DNA of 40,384 nucleotides. Origin: Baaleninema simplex PCC 7105. GTDB taxonomy: Bacteria > Cyanobacteriota > Cyanobacteriia > Cyanobacteriales > Geitlerinemataceae. Below are positions 33,270 through 40,384 of this stretch, piece after piece; the first letter of the stretch is position 1, and each line of letters opens with the position of its first letter. The notes under the pieces are model-generated. The model saw only the letters and a program-made list of their open reading frames with translations, was not told the origin of the DNA and ran no database searches. The DNA lies in NCBI RefSeq assembly GCF_000332355.1, contig NZ_KB235958.1, positions 2,701,250 through 2,741,633 of the forward strand, given 5' to 3'. Position numbers and translations under genes: made by a program.

Positions 33270-34601
33270 TCACAACTGAACGGGTTCCGAAGAGGAGGGT
33301 TCGGCGTCAGAAGTGCGATCGCACGTTATCCAATGTAGGGAAATCGGCGGCTTGGCTGTCGCGAAAACCTGTTGTCCCGCCGCCCAACGCACGTACCAGG
33401 GATCGAGTTTGGGGGCGTCTTCGGGGCGATGTTGGCGTTCGTAGTCGAGAACGGGGATTTCGTCAGTTGGGGTCAGGGGTAAATCCGCCAAGACTTCCTC
33501 GAGTTGCGATCGCGTCACGATGGTCGAGTTGGCGGCTCTGGCGGCTTCTAACGCCACGCGATCGAATTCCACGCCGTCGTCGGCTAAAAATAGGTTAAAC
33601 AGCAGCGTTCCACCGGGAACGAGGGCGTTGGCGAGCTTGGAGAGCAACGCTTTTAAGGCGTCGCCGTTTTGCAGGCGAGACGCGACTTCGCTAACCACCG
33701 CCAAACGATAACCACTCGGTTTCAGCGACACCAACGGATCGAGAATGTCGTCCGTCGTGACGGAAACGGCGAGGTTGTCCGACTCCACCAGATCTCGCAA
33801 TTTCGCCGCGAAAGGCGTCGCTAACTCAAACGCGTCTACGGCGAACCCATGACGCGCCAGGGGGAGAGCGTGTTGGGCGGTTCCCACCGTCGCCACGAGA
33901 GCGGTACTGTCTTGGGGATCGATCGCCGTACCGACGTCGGTTACTTTCGTCAGAGACGGCAGTTTTTCTAAGTAATCCGGCGTTTTCGCCAGGATGTCTC
34001 GGGCTTGCTCGGAAAGCGATCGCGCTGCGACGGAGACTTTACAGTTCAATCCAGTTTGGGGGGGCGTTCCCGTTCCGTACACCACCCGAATTCGCGATTG
34101 AGGTGAGAGAACGAAGCCTTTCTCTAACTCCCGCTGTAACATTTGACGCAGGCGATCGCGCTGTTCTTCGTTCAGCGGATACGTCAACCCCGCGAACAAG
34201 TTCGCCAACTGCTTCAAATAAGCATCGCACAACGCCGGAACGCAGGGTAAGACGAGCTGTCCTTGAGTCAAGAGCGCGTTAATGGGCGCTTCCGTTCTCG
34301 CCACCTGCACGCCGTACACCAAGCCCTGACGGGGAAACGGTGCTGGTTCGTAACTGACGAGTAGCTGTGTCGGCGAGTCCTGGGCGGCGGCGGTTTCCAG
34401 ACTTTTGGCCAGGTTTTCGCACAACTGCACCAGTTCCTTGGCCGAAAACGGTTTTCCCAAATGGGCGAACAGTCGCTCTAACCGTTTGGCGTAGGGTTCG
34501 ACAGCTCCTGTGACTCCCGGTAGAGCCACCCGTCCGCGTGCGGACATATTAAAACTGATGGCGTTGGCGATCGCTCGTTGTAACGTTGCTGAATTCGTCA
34601 C
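33270..34601 (-). CDS. Large protein with C-terminal SAM-methyltransferase-like domain
   Basis: The protein is 443 aa from GTG 34601. Residues about 230-380 show a Rossmann methyltransferase outline: ALVATVGTAQHALPLARHGF, VDAFELATPF, VTTDDILDPLVSLK, and LANALVPGGTLLFNLFLADD. Motif I is GTAQHAL rather than the usual GxGxG, so activity is uncertain. The N-terminal 230 residues match no family I know. The frame stays open upstream to a GTG at 34676, but that region is the terminator hairpin of the upstream PSRP-3 gene, and AGGGGAAAAC precedes the GTG at 34601, so the shorter start is preferred. Confidence 0.6.
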   Translation of the reverse strand: MTNSATLQRAIANAISFNMSARGRVALPGVTGAVEPYAKRLERLFAHLGKPFSAKELVQLCENLAKSLETAAAQDSPTQLLVSYEPAPFPRQGLVYGVQVARTEAPINALLTQGQLVLPCVPALCDAYLKQLANLFAGLTYPLNEEQRDRLRQMLQRELEKGFVLSPQSRIRVVYGTGTPPQTGLNCKVSVAARSLSEQARDILAKTPDYLEKLPSLTKVTDVGTAIDPQDSTALVATVGTAQHALPLARHGFAVDAFELATPFAAKLRDLVESDNLAVSVTTDDILDPLVSLKPSGYRLAVVSEVASRLQNGDALKALLSKLANALVPGGTLLFNLFLADDGVEFDRVALEAARAANSTIVTRSQLEEVLADLPLTPTDEIPVLDYERQHRPEDAPKLDPWYVRWAAGQQVFATAKPPISLHWITCDRTSDAEPSSSEPVQL

Positions 34602-34638
34602 GGTTTTCCCCTCTCGCGTTTCCCCTCTCACAACAATT

Positions 34639-34668
34639 GAAAAACCCGCTTTCGACTCGAAAACGGGT
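34639..34668 (-). terminator. Terminator after the PSRP-3 gene
   Basis: On the minus strand CCCGTTTTCGA pairs with TCGAAAGCGGG (one G-T), followed by TTTTTC. It lies about 57 bp after the ycf65 stop and overlaps the upstream open frame of the next gene. Confidence 0.78.
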
Positions 34669-34724
34669 CGCGACACGAAAGCCGCAGTTGCGATCTTATC
34701 GTGCGATGGCTTCGGGTGCGATGG

Positions 34725-35024
34725 CTATTTGCTGCCCGTAAACCCGACTTCGGGAAATTGGCTTTGCGCCTCAGCCATCGATTTTTTCTTGCCTTCTTCT
34801 TGCCAGTAGTTGATGACCTCGGTGGCTTTGTTGAGCAGTTCCACACGCTCGACCTCCGAAATCCAGTGCTTGGCTTCCAGTTCGTTTTTGAGCTGTTCCC
34901 AAGCGTCGTTTCGCGGCCAGAAGAAGTAGGTCGTCAAGGGGCTGGTTCCTTTGCCCACCACTTGGTCAACTGCAATGGCAACGTTGTCCTCTAACCAGAG
35001 GACTTTCAGCATGAATCGGGACAA
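34725..35024 (-). CDS. ycf65: Ribosomal protein PSRP-3 (Ycf65)
   Basis: The 99-aa protein reads [20 protein letters not shown] and [20 protein letters not shown], then [16 protein letters not shown]. This matches PSRP-3/Ycf65, a small-subunit ribosomal protein of chloroplasts and cyanobacteria. The TTG at 35024 has GGAGG six nt upstream; an ATG four codons downstream (35012) is the alternative. The gene is divergent from the HAD hydrolase, with about 90 bp between. Confidence 0.95.
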   Translation of the reverse strand: MSRFMLKVLWLEDNVAIAVDQVVGKGTSPLTTYFFWPRNDAWEQLKNELEAKHWISEVERVELLNKATEVINYWQEEGKKKSMAEAQSQFPEVGFTGSK

Positions 35025-35114
35025 TATAGACCTCCCAATACGGTGTCAAAACTTTGCAAATTATCATTATACTGTGTTCTACGAACCAGCACCAACGCCG
35101 AACGAGGAATTGTC

Positions 35115-35939
35115 GTGACCGATCGCATTCGTCCCGAACCCCCCGCCCCCTTTGCCATTGCTGTCTTCGACATCGATGGCGTTATCCGCGATGTGGGCGG
35201 CTCTTACCGCCGCGCCTTAGCTGATACGGTCGAACGCTTTACCGACGGGGCGTATCGTCCGACCCCTGAAGATATCGATCGCCTCAAAGCCGAAGGGATT
35301 TGGAACAACGACTGGGAAGGTTCGCAGGAGTTGGTATGGCGTTATTTCGAGTCTCAAGGAACGGATCGATCGCGCGTTTCCCTCGAGTTCGAGGCATTGG
35401 TCGATTTTTTTCAGTCTCGCTATCGCGGTGAAGATGCGGAGAACCCGGACAATTGGACGGGATACATTTGCCAAGAACCGCTTTTAGCCGATCTCACCTA
35501 TTTCGATCGCCTCACGAGCGATCGCGTTCTCTGGGGCTTTTTTAGCGGTGCGACGCGCGGCTCGGCCAGTTACATCCTACAACGGCGCATCGGCTTGCCC
35601 AATCCGGTATTGGTCGCGATGGAAGACGCCCCCGGAAAACCCGATCCCACGGGACTGTTCGATACGGTCGCGCAGTTGGAAGATCGGGCTGGGGTTTCGA
35701 CGCCCCTGCCGACGATTTACGCTGGAGATACGGTCGCCGATTTGTACGCCGTGCGTAAGGCCGCCGAAGCCGATTCGTCTCGTCCTTGGATTGGCGTCGG
35801 CGTGTTACCGCCTCACGTGCAAACCACTCCAGACCGTCAGGCGCAATACACGCAGTTATTAACGGAGGCGGGGGCGAAATTCGTCGTGAAGACCGTTCGA
35901 GAGTTAACCGCCGCACGAATTCGAGATGCGATCAGTTAA
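35115..35939 (+). CDS. HAD-superfamily hydrolase (TIGR01548-like)
   Basis: The 274-aa protein has HAD motif I VFDIDGVIRDVGGS (D19, D21), motif II FSGATRGSAS (143-152), K175 in GKPDPTG and motif IV YAGDTVADLYA (D205, D209). A cap domain occupies about 30-120. The arrangement is that of a cyanobacterial HAD family known as TIGR01548; the substrate is unknown. The GTG at 35115 has GAGGA eight nt upstream, whereas the longer open frame starts within the region between the divergent genes. The stop overlaps the next gene's stop by four bases. Confidence 0.85.
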   Translation: MTDRIRPEPPAPFAIAVFDIDGVIRDVGGSYRRALADTVERFTDGAYRPTPEDIDRLKAEGIWNNDWEGSQELVWRYFESQGTDRSRVSLEFEALVDFFQSRYRGEDAENPDNWTGYICQEPLLADLTYFDRLTSDRVLWGFFSGATRGSASYILQRRIGLPNPVLVAMEDAPGKPDPTGLFDTVAQLEDRAGVSTPLPTIYAGDTVADLYAVRKAAEADSSRPWIGVGVLPPHVQTTPDRQAQYTQLLTEAGAKFVVKTVRELTAARIRDAIS

Positions 35940-36319
35940 TACTGTTCGAGAACGCGATCGACCCCGACGAGGCGATTGTGTTGCCACACCTCGATTTCGT
36001 AGGGCGTGACGAGGTAGGTCGTCGCGTCGTTTCCTTCTAGACAGTAACTGTTTCCGTTGATGGGGCGCACGTCGCTAAAGTGGATTTCGTCGTCGCCCTC
36101 TTTCGATCGCACCGAACCTATCAGGTCGCCGTTAGTTTGTTGGCAAATGTTGATATAAAACTGTTCGGTTTCAAACGCTGCGATTTCACGATCGCACTGA
36201 TTCCAGCTTTGTACTCGGTATTCTGGTCGATTATCGGAGGTCGCGATCGCACTCGCCGAACCGACGAGGAGACTTCCGCCCCACAACACCGCTACCATCG
36301 CACACAACCCAAAACGCAT
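35936..36319 (-). CDS. Small exported hypothetical protein
   Basis: The 127-aa protein has a signal peptide (MRFGLCAMVAVLWGGSLLVG, cleavage about residue 24 after SASA). The mature part has three cysteines (NQCDREIAAF, INICQQTNGD, GNSYCLEGND) and is acidic. I do not recognise the family. It is convergent with the HAD hydrolase and overlaps it by 4 bp at the stop. It is probably periplasmic. Confidence 0.65.
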   Translation of the reverse strand: MRFGLCAMVAVLWGGSLLVGSASAIATSDNRPEYRVQSWNQCDREIAAFETEQFYINICQQTNGDLIGSVRSKEGDDEIHFSDVRPINGNSYCLEGNDATTYLVTPYEIEVWQHNRLVGVDRVLEQY

Positions 36320-36408
36320 TGCGAGTTCCCAGGTTCCAACTCAACTCGATCTTATGGTGACGCTGGAGACCGTGCGATCGCGGCGATCGCGTGACAATTT
36401 TAAAGCTG

Positions 36409-37404
36409 TCAAAGGGGGGTTTCGGTCGACGGCGATTTTTCCAACCACTCGATTTGTCGGGCGAGATCGGGAAGCTGCGCCTCGGCCTGACCGAGCGATC
36501 GCGCCCGCATAATATACATCGTAATCGGTGGCGTCAGCAGGTCTACGAGGGTCGTTCGCCCCCCCAACAGCTTCGCACTGTCTCGAGGCAGTTCTTTTAA
36601 CATCCATCGCGCGATTTGTTTGAGATGGGCGGCGGCTGATTTGTCGGGTTTGAGTTCGACGCCGTGTAACTCGTGAAGGTAGCGGTTAGACTGTCCGTAT
36701 CGTCGCCATTGTTTGTAGAGTTCTTCCCAAGTGGCGCGATGGCGGTGGCGGACGATCGCCGTTTCCGCGAATTCTAACGTCCAATCCGTTTGACGCAAAA
36801 TCCGCCAACACATATCTGCATCTCCGCCCGTAGTGAGATAGGGACGAAACAGCCCGACTTTGACAAACGCTTCGCGACGGACGGCTAAATTGGCGGTTTG
36901 GCCGTAGGGACAAAAGGGATGCTCGAGGGTGTAGGTTTGAGATAGGATCTTGTGGCGTTCGGCGTACCGCTCGAGAAAGGTTTCGGGGGGGAGAGCTTTG
37001 ACTTCTCCGGCGACGAGTCCCACCTCGCTCTTTTGAAAGGGTTTCACGAGGTTTTCGAGCCATGTCGGTTCCGGGCGACAGTCGGCGTCGGTAAACGCCA
37101 GCAGAGCGTGACGGGCGGCGCGAATTCCCGTGTTTCGGGCGGCGTAGGAACTTTGAATTTCGTTTTGAGACAGGGGACGCAGGGGAAACTCTCGCTCTCG
37201 TACGGCGTTTTTCAGCAGCTCGAAGGTGCGATCGCCGCTGTTATTATCCACCAGTAGATATTCGACCCTTTCTCGGGGATAAGTTTGCCCTTGCAAACAG
37301 GAAATTAACTCCGGCACGTCTCTCTCACCGTTATAAATTGGCACGATGACAGATACCGGAGGACATGAAGGTTCGGTCGAACTCGAACGAAACTTGTCTA
37401 CCAC
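36409..37404 (-). CDS. Glycosyltransferase family 2
   Basis: The 331-aa protein has an N-terminal GT-A fold: VSVIVPIYNGERDVPELISC (17-36), LLVDNNSGDRTFELL and AFTDADCRPE (DxD-like D106/D108). It continues with VRREAFVKVGLFRPYLTTGG, DADMCWRILRQ and a C-terminal helix about 270-310. It transfers a sugar from a nucleotide donor to an unknown acceptor. The start is GTG, 3 bp after the stop of the upstream 77-aa membrane protein, suggesting coupling. Confidence 0.9.
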   Translation of the reverse strand: MVDKFRSSSTEPSCPPVSVIVPIYNGERDVPELISCLQGQTYPRERVEYLLVDNNSGDRTFELLKNAVREREFPLRPLSQNEIQSSYAARNTGIRAARHALLAFTDADCRPEPTWLENLVKPFQKSEVGLVAGEVKALPPETFLERYAERHKILSQTYTLEHPFCPYGQTANLAVRREAFVKVGLFRPYLTTGGDADMCWRILRQTDWTLEFAETAIVRHRHRATWEELYKQWRRYGQSNRYLHELHGVELKPDKSAAAHLKQIARWMLKELPRDSAKLLGGRTTLVDLLTPPITMYIMRARSLGQAEAQLPDLARQIEWLEKSPSTETPL

Positions 37405-37407
37405 GGG

Positions 37408-37641
37408 TTAACGCAATAAAGCGTCTCGACGACGCTGCTGCTCGATGTAAACGCGCTCTAACAGCATTAGAGCAGTTACGATCCCGACTTGAACCGGCCA
37501 GGGGGCGGTGGCAAACCCTAAAATTAAACTGATTAAGGCCGTTCCACCTGCTAGGATGCAGTAGATGTCTTCAGAGGTTTGGCGGAACCACCAGACCGAG
37601 CTGCCTGCGATCGCTAGTGCGATAACGTAGACTGGTATCAT
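37408..37641 (-). CDS. Small two- to three-helix membrane protein
   Basis: The 77-aa protein has hydrophobic segments at about 3-19, 27-45 and 47-61 and ends with a charged tail, ERVYIEQQRRRDALLR. I do not recognise a domain. It directly precedes the GT2 gene in the same orientation and may assist it at the membrane (inference from spacing alone). Confidence 0.65.
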   Translation of the reverse strand: MIPVYVIALAIAGSSVWWFRQTSEDIYCILAGGTALISLILGFATAPWPVQVGIVTALMLLERVYIEQQRRRDALLR

Positions 37642-37878
37642 ATCGATTACCTCTGACTGAATTCGGGCGTTCTGCGGACTTTCACGCTATACCGAGGAAA
37701 TCCCGGCTCGTTCCTACACACTCAAGAGTTAGAAGGTCTCTTTATATCGTATATTAACATCCACAACTTGAGAGTTATGTATACGCGATCGCTTTCATCT
37801 AAAAAACTAATCTCGCTCGCTCGATAAAAGTCCCCATAAAATAAAGAACTGTAAACCGTCTATCGAGGAGATTAAATC

Positions 37879-38160
37879 GTGTCTGTTGAAACTATCGAAA
37901 AACGTTCGACCGTTCGCAAACACGCCCCCCGCTATCGAGTTTTGTTGCATAACGACGATTTCAACACGATGGAATACGTCGTACAAACCCTCGTGAAGAC
38001 GGTTCCGGGCTTGACACAACCTCAAGCCGTCAGCATTATGATGGAAGCCCATACAAACGGTATGGCGCTCGTCATCACTTGCGCCCAAGAACACGCTGAA
38101 TTTTACTGTGAAACGCTACGACGCCACGGTTTGAGCAGTTCGATCGAGCCAGACGATTGA
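37879..38160 (+). CDS. clpS: ATP-dependent Clp protease adaptor ClpS
   Basis: The 93-aa product contains the ClpS core YRVLLHNDDFNTMEYVVQTL, PQAVSIMMEAHTNGMALVIT and EHAEFYCETLRRHGLSSSIE. ClpS delivers N-degron substrates to ClpAP/ClpCP; the HNDDFNTMEYV segment forms the N-degron pocket. The start is GTG with GAGGAG upstream. Cyanobacteria often have two ClpS paralogues, and which one this is cannot be told here. Confidence 0.95.
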   Translation: MSVETIEKRSTVRKHAPRYRVLLHNDDFNTMEYVVQTLVKTVPGLTQPQAVSIMMEAHTNGMALVITCAQEHAEFYCETLRRHGLSSSIEPDD

Positions 38161-38258
38161 AGCAGAGAACTCTCACGGCGATCGATCGCCCGATAACGAG
38201 ACAGTCCGACACTCCAGAGGCATCTCATCACCGGTGCGTGTCTCGAAAAACCGATGCT

Positions 38259-39929
38259 CTACAGCTCGATCTCGCCAAAGAAAACGCCGTAAGCCGGAAG
38301 CTCGATCGTCTCGTCGTACTGTCGCACGGAAAAGTCTGGCTCTTTGGCTTCGCGACAGTTCGGATACGTCGACACATCGAAATGAACGGCTTTAGGACTG
38401 AGGTTAAACAAACACAACAAACGTTGTTCGTCACAGTATCGCTCGATGCCAAACAGAGGTTCGGGGGTTTCGAGCAGGTGCAGCTTGCCCCGAATCAAGG
38501 CCGGTTGCTGTTTGCGCCAGTGCAACAAACGACGGTACTTGTTCAGTAACGAGTTGGCGTGGCGCTCTTGTTCGTCCACCGCCTTTTCGAGATGTTCGTC
38601 GGGAATCGGCAACCACGGCTCTTTTGCGGTGGTAAATCCCGCGTTGACCCCTTCTTTTTCCCAGGGCATGGGCGTGCGAGACCCATCTCGTCCTAAAACT
38701 TTAGGATATCCTGCCAAACCGAAGGGATCTTGCATTTTATCGTAGGGAATCACCGCCTGAGTCAGTCCCAGTTCGTCCCCTTGATAAATGCAACAACTTC
38801 CCCGCAACGACAGTAACAATGCTGCGAACATATGGTCGAAGGCTTCGTGCGTGAAGGCGTCGTCGATGAGAAACTTCATCCACCGGGATTTCAAGCGGGG
38901 GAAGTCGTGGGTGCCTCCCGTCCAACAAATCACGCTGTCGCCGAAGCGCTGTTCGACGGAACGGACGATGTCGCACAACCGTTGGTAATCGAGAGGTTCG
39001 GGGGTCATGAGCGAGGAGTTGTACGCCATGTGCAAGCGCTTGTTCCCTCGGACGTACTCGCTAGAGATGCCGACGGTATCTTCGGCGGAACTGATTTCGG
39101 CTAGGGTCGTGGTGCCGGGGTAGCGATCGGTGAGGCTGCGAATTTTTTCGAGCAACTCCAGGGTTTTGGGCTGACAGAAGTTGTAGAGGTTGATGCGATC
39201 GAAAAAGGGATCGTTGATATCGGCACCGGCTGGACGAGGGACGCTGTCCGGCCGGGGGGGATTGTCTCGCAGTTGTCGATCGTGGGTAAAGAAGTTGACC
39301 ACGTCGAGGCGAAATCCGTCGACTCCCATGTCGAGCCAAAATCTCGCGACGTCGAGAATGGCATCGATAACCTCGGGGTTGTACCAGTTGAGATCGGGCT
39401 GTTCGGCAAGGAAATTGTGGAGGTAATATTGTTGTCGCCCTTCGTCCCACGTCCAGGCACGACCGCCAAAGGTCGATAGCCAGTTGTTGGGCGGGCTGCC
39501 ATCGGGTTTGGCGTCTGCCCACACGTACCAGTCGGCTTTGGGATTGTCTCGACTGCTGCGACTTTCGAGGAACCAAGGGTGTCGATCGGAGGTGTGATTC
39601 CAAACTTGGTCGATGAGGACTTTGAGACCTCGTTGGTGGGCTCGATCGAGGAGGGTTTTGAAGTCGTCCATCGTTCCGAAAATCGGATCGACGGCACGAT
39701 AGTCTGAGATGTCGTAGCCGAAATCTTTCATAGGGGATTTGAAGAACGGCGACACCCAAACGGCATCGACTCCAAGATCGGCGATATAGTCGAGTTTGTT
39801 GACGATTCCCTGTAAGTCCCCGATTCCGTCGCCGTTACTGTCGGCAAAACTGCGGGGATATACTTGATAAACGGTCGCGCTGCGCCACCACTCTCGGTTC
39901 GCTTCTCGATTCGTCTCTCGGTTCGTCAT
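38259..39929 (-). CDS. GH13-family alpha-glucosidase/oligo-1,6-glucosidase
   Basis: The 556-aa protein contains the GH13 regions DQVWNH (107-112), GFRLDVVNFF (nucleophile D209), TTLAEISS (acid/base E278) and GGTHDFPR (D342). The N-terminal WWRSATVYQVYPRSFADSNG is typical of alpha-glucosidases and oligo-1,6-glucosidases that cleave terminal alpha-glucosyl units. Before the HD of the last motif is Thr instead of the usual Asn. ATG 39929 follows AGAGG by 7 nt and was preferred to an upstream TTG. Confidence 0.9.
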   Translation of the reverse strand: MTNRETNREANREWWRSATVYQVYPRSFADSNGDGIGDLQGIVNKLDYIADLGVDAVWVSPFFKSPMKDFGYDISDYRAVDPIFGTMDDFKTLLDRAHQRGLKVLIDQVWNHTSDRHPWFLESRSSRDNPKADWYVWADAKPDGSPPNNWLSTFGGRAWTWDEGRQQYYLHNFLAEQPDLNWYNPEVIDAILDVARFWLDMGVDGFRLDVVNFFTHDRQLRDNPPRPDSVPRPAGADINDPFFDRINLYNFCQPKTLELLEKIRSLTDRYPGTTTLAEISSAEDTVGISSEYVRGNKRLHMAYNSSLMTPEPLDYQRLCDIVRSVEQRFGDSVICWTGGTHDFPRLKSRWMKFLIDDAFTHEAFDHMFAALLLSLRGSCCIYQGDELGLTQAVIPYDKMQDPFGLAGYPKVLGRDGSRTPMPWEKEGVNAGFTTAKEPWLPIPDEHLEKAVDEQERHANSLLNKYRRLLHWRKQQPALIRGKLHLLETPEPLFGIERYCDEQRLLCLFNLSPKAVHFDVSTYPNCREAKEPDFSVRQYDETIELPAYGVFFGEIEL

Positions 39930-40235
39930 GGTTGACCTCTTCTTCAATTTTTGTTGGGCAATGCTGCGCGGAACGCTCGGAGGGCAGACCGGGAAGACAA
40001 GGTTGCTGCTGTCTGGACGATCTGCTCGATCTGCCGTCCGAAGTCGCTGTTTTCAAGTTAACACTGGATGCGGGTTCGGTCGATCGGATGGGAACGCGAT
40101 CGCGGCTGAGGCTTCTATCGACTACGATCGCCGCGTTTCGGTGACGGTTCGAGATCGGTTTTCTCTCCTTCTCGGACGAGAGCGCGTTTTGACGAATTCG
40201 CGGTGGTGCGAAAGACCGCTTCGGAGATCTCGAAC
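39930..40235. other. Intergenic region before the ISKra4-type element
   Basis: About 306 bp with no recognised coding sequence. It contains the promoter-side leader of the GH13 gene and two HIP1-like sites (around 40096 and 40126). The right limit is the terminal repeat GGGTGCATCCCA at 40236. Confidence 0.5.
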
Positions 40236-40384
40236 GGGTGCATCCCAGTTTTGCAAGTGTTAGGCGTAAAAGTCTCCATTGAGATAAGCACAGCGTTGCT
40301 TGAGGACTTGTGGAACGTTCTGACGTTCCCACTGAGCGCCGGAAATCTTGAGACGCCGACCAATCTGCTTGACCGTCGATTCAA
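40236..40384 (-). mobile_element. ISKra4-type insertion sequence, terminal part
   Basis: The element starts with the terminal repeat GGGTGCATCCCAGTTTTGCA at 40236. A minus-strand frame ending in TAA at 40260-40262 reads ESTVKQIGRRLKISGAQWER, then QNVPQVLKQRCAYLNGDFYA, the C-terminus characteristic of ISKra4-family transposases. The rest lies beyond the window. Its end matches the left end of the 152-bp MITE at 30210, so it, or a relative, is the probable autonomous partner. Confidence 0.8.

Noticed and set aside
34602-34676. Longer start of the methyltransferase-like gene
   Set aside because: These codons lie in the terminator hairpin of the upstream PSRP-3 gene; a GTG with a better ribosome site is at 34601.

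Overview
The window looks like a chromosomal segment of a cyanobacterium. It carries phycobilisome genes (a CpcS-type bilin lyase and the CpcG rod-core linker), the plastid/cyanobacterial ribosomal protein PSRP-3 (Ycf65), a PEP-CTERM protein and small DUF4278 and DUF937 proteins. It is densely sprinkled with the HIP1 octamer GCGATCGC and with 7-8 bp tandem repeats (GGTGACT, GGGAACA and GGGGGAGA types) typical of filamentous cyanobacteria. Genus cannot be fixed from sequence alone.

Layout. 1-8650: an ISL3-type transposase start cut by the window edge, a Thg1-like tRNA 3'-5' polymerase gene, rimM, a histidine-kinase tail remnant, an M28 peptidase, an AT-rich SMR transporter plus GT39 glycosyltransferase pair, a DUF937 protein with an EF-hand loop, and a GTPase/CPBP-protease pair. 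8650-12300: an accessory scar. It holds a duplicated, scrambled piece of the uma2/peroxiredoxin locus, a truncated MITE, a decapitated restriction-like fragment, a GmrSD-like (DUF262/DUF1524) gene split by an IS5-family element, and a 110-bp tandem repeat. 12300-13720: intact Uma2 nuclease and peroxiredoxin-like genes. 13716-18175 (minus strand): rplS, tRNA-Trp, secE, nusG, rplK, rplA, rplJ and rplL, ending in a terminator whose two arms are HIP1 sites. 18366-30096: methyltransferase, cpcS, cpcG, a CYTH-like unknown, dnaN, DUF4278, a GH104-like lysozyme, a PEP-synthase-like protein, a PEP-CTERM protein, comF and marC. 30105-30739: a xisH-xisI locus broken three ways (MITE insertion, homopolymer frameshift, xisI truncation). 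30814-40235: rbsK, queD, sulfotransferase, methyltransferase-like protein, PSRP-3, HAD hydrolase, secreted hypothetical, GT2, small membrane protein, clpS and a GH13 alpha-glucosidase. 40236-end: the terminal part of an ISKra4-type insertion sequence.

How it fits together. The backbone is ordinary housekeeping and photosynthesis. The most informative signal is mobile-element activity. A 152-bp MITE (30210-30361) lies inside xisH with a 9-bp target duplication, and removing it restores the conserved XisH C-terminus. Its terminal repeats match the end of the ISKra4-type element at the right edge, which is therefore a plausible mobilising relative. A second, truncated copy, identical over 103 bp, sits at 8793-8895. 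Three nuclease or defence-related genes are broken (GmrSD-like, the restriction-like fragment and XisH/XisI), while Uma2 is intact. I found no CRISPR array, no rRNA, no prophage, and nothing I can defend as a wholly new system. The strongest candidates for novelty are the MITE/ISKra4 family and the rearranged 8.65-12.3 kb scar.
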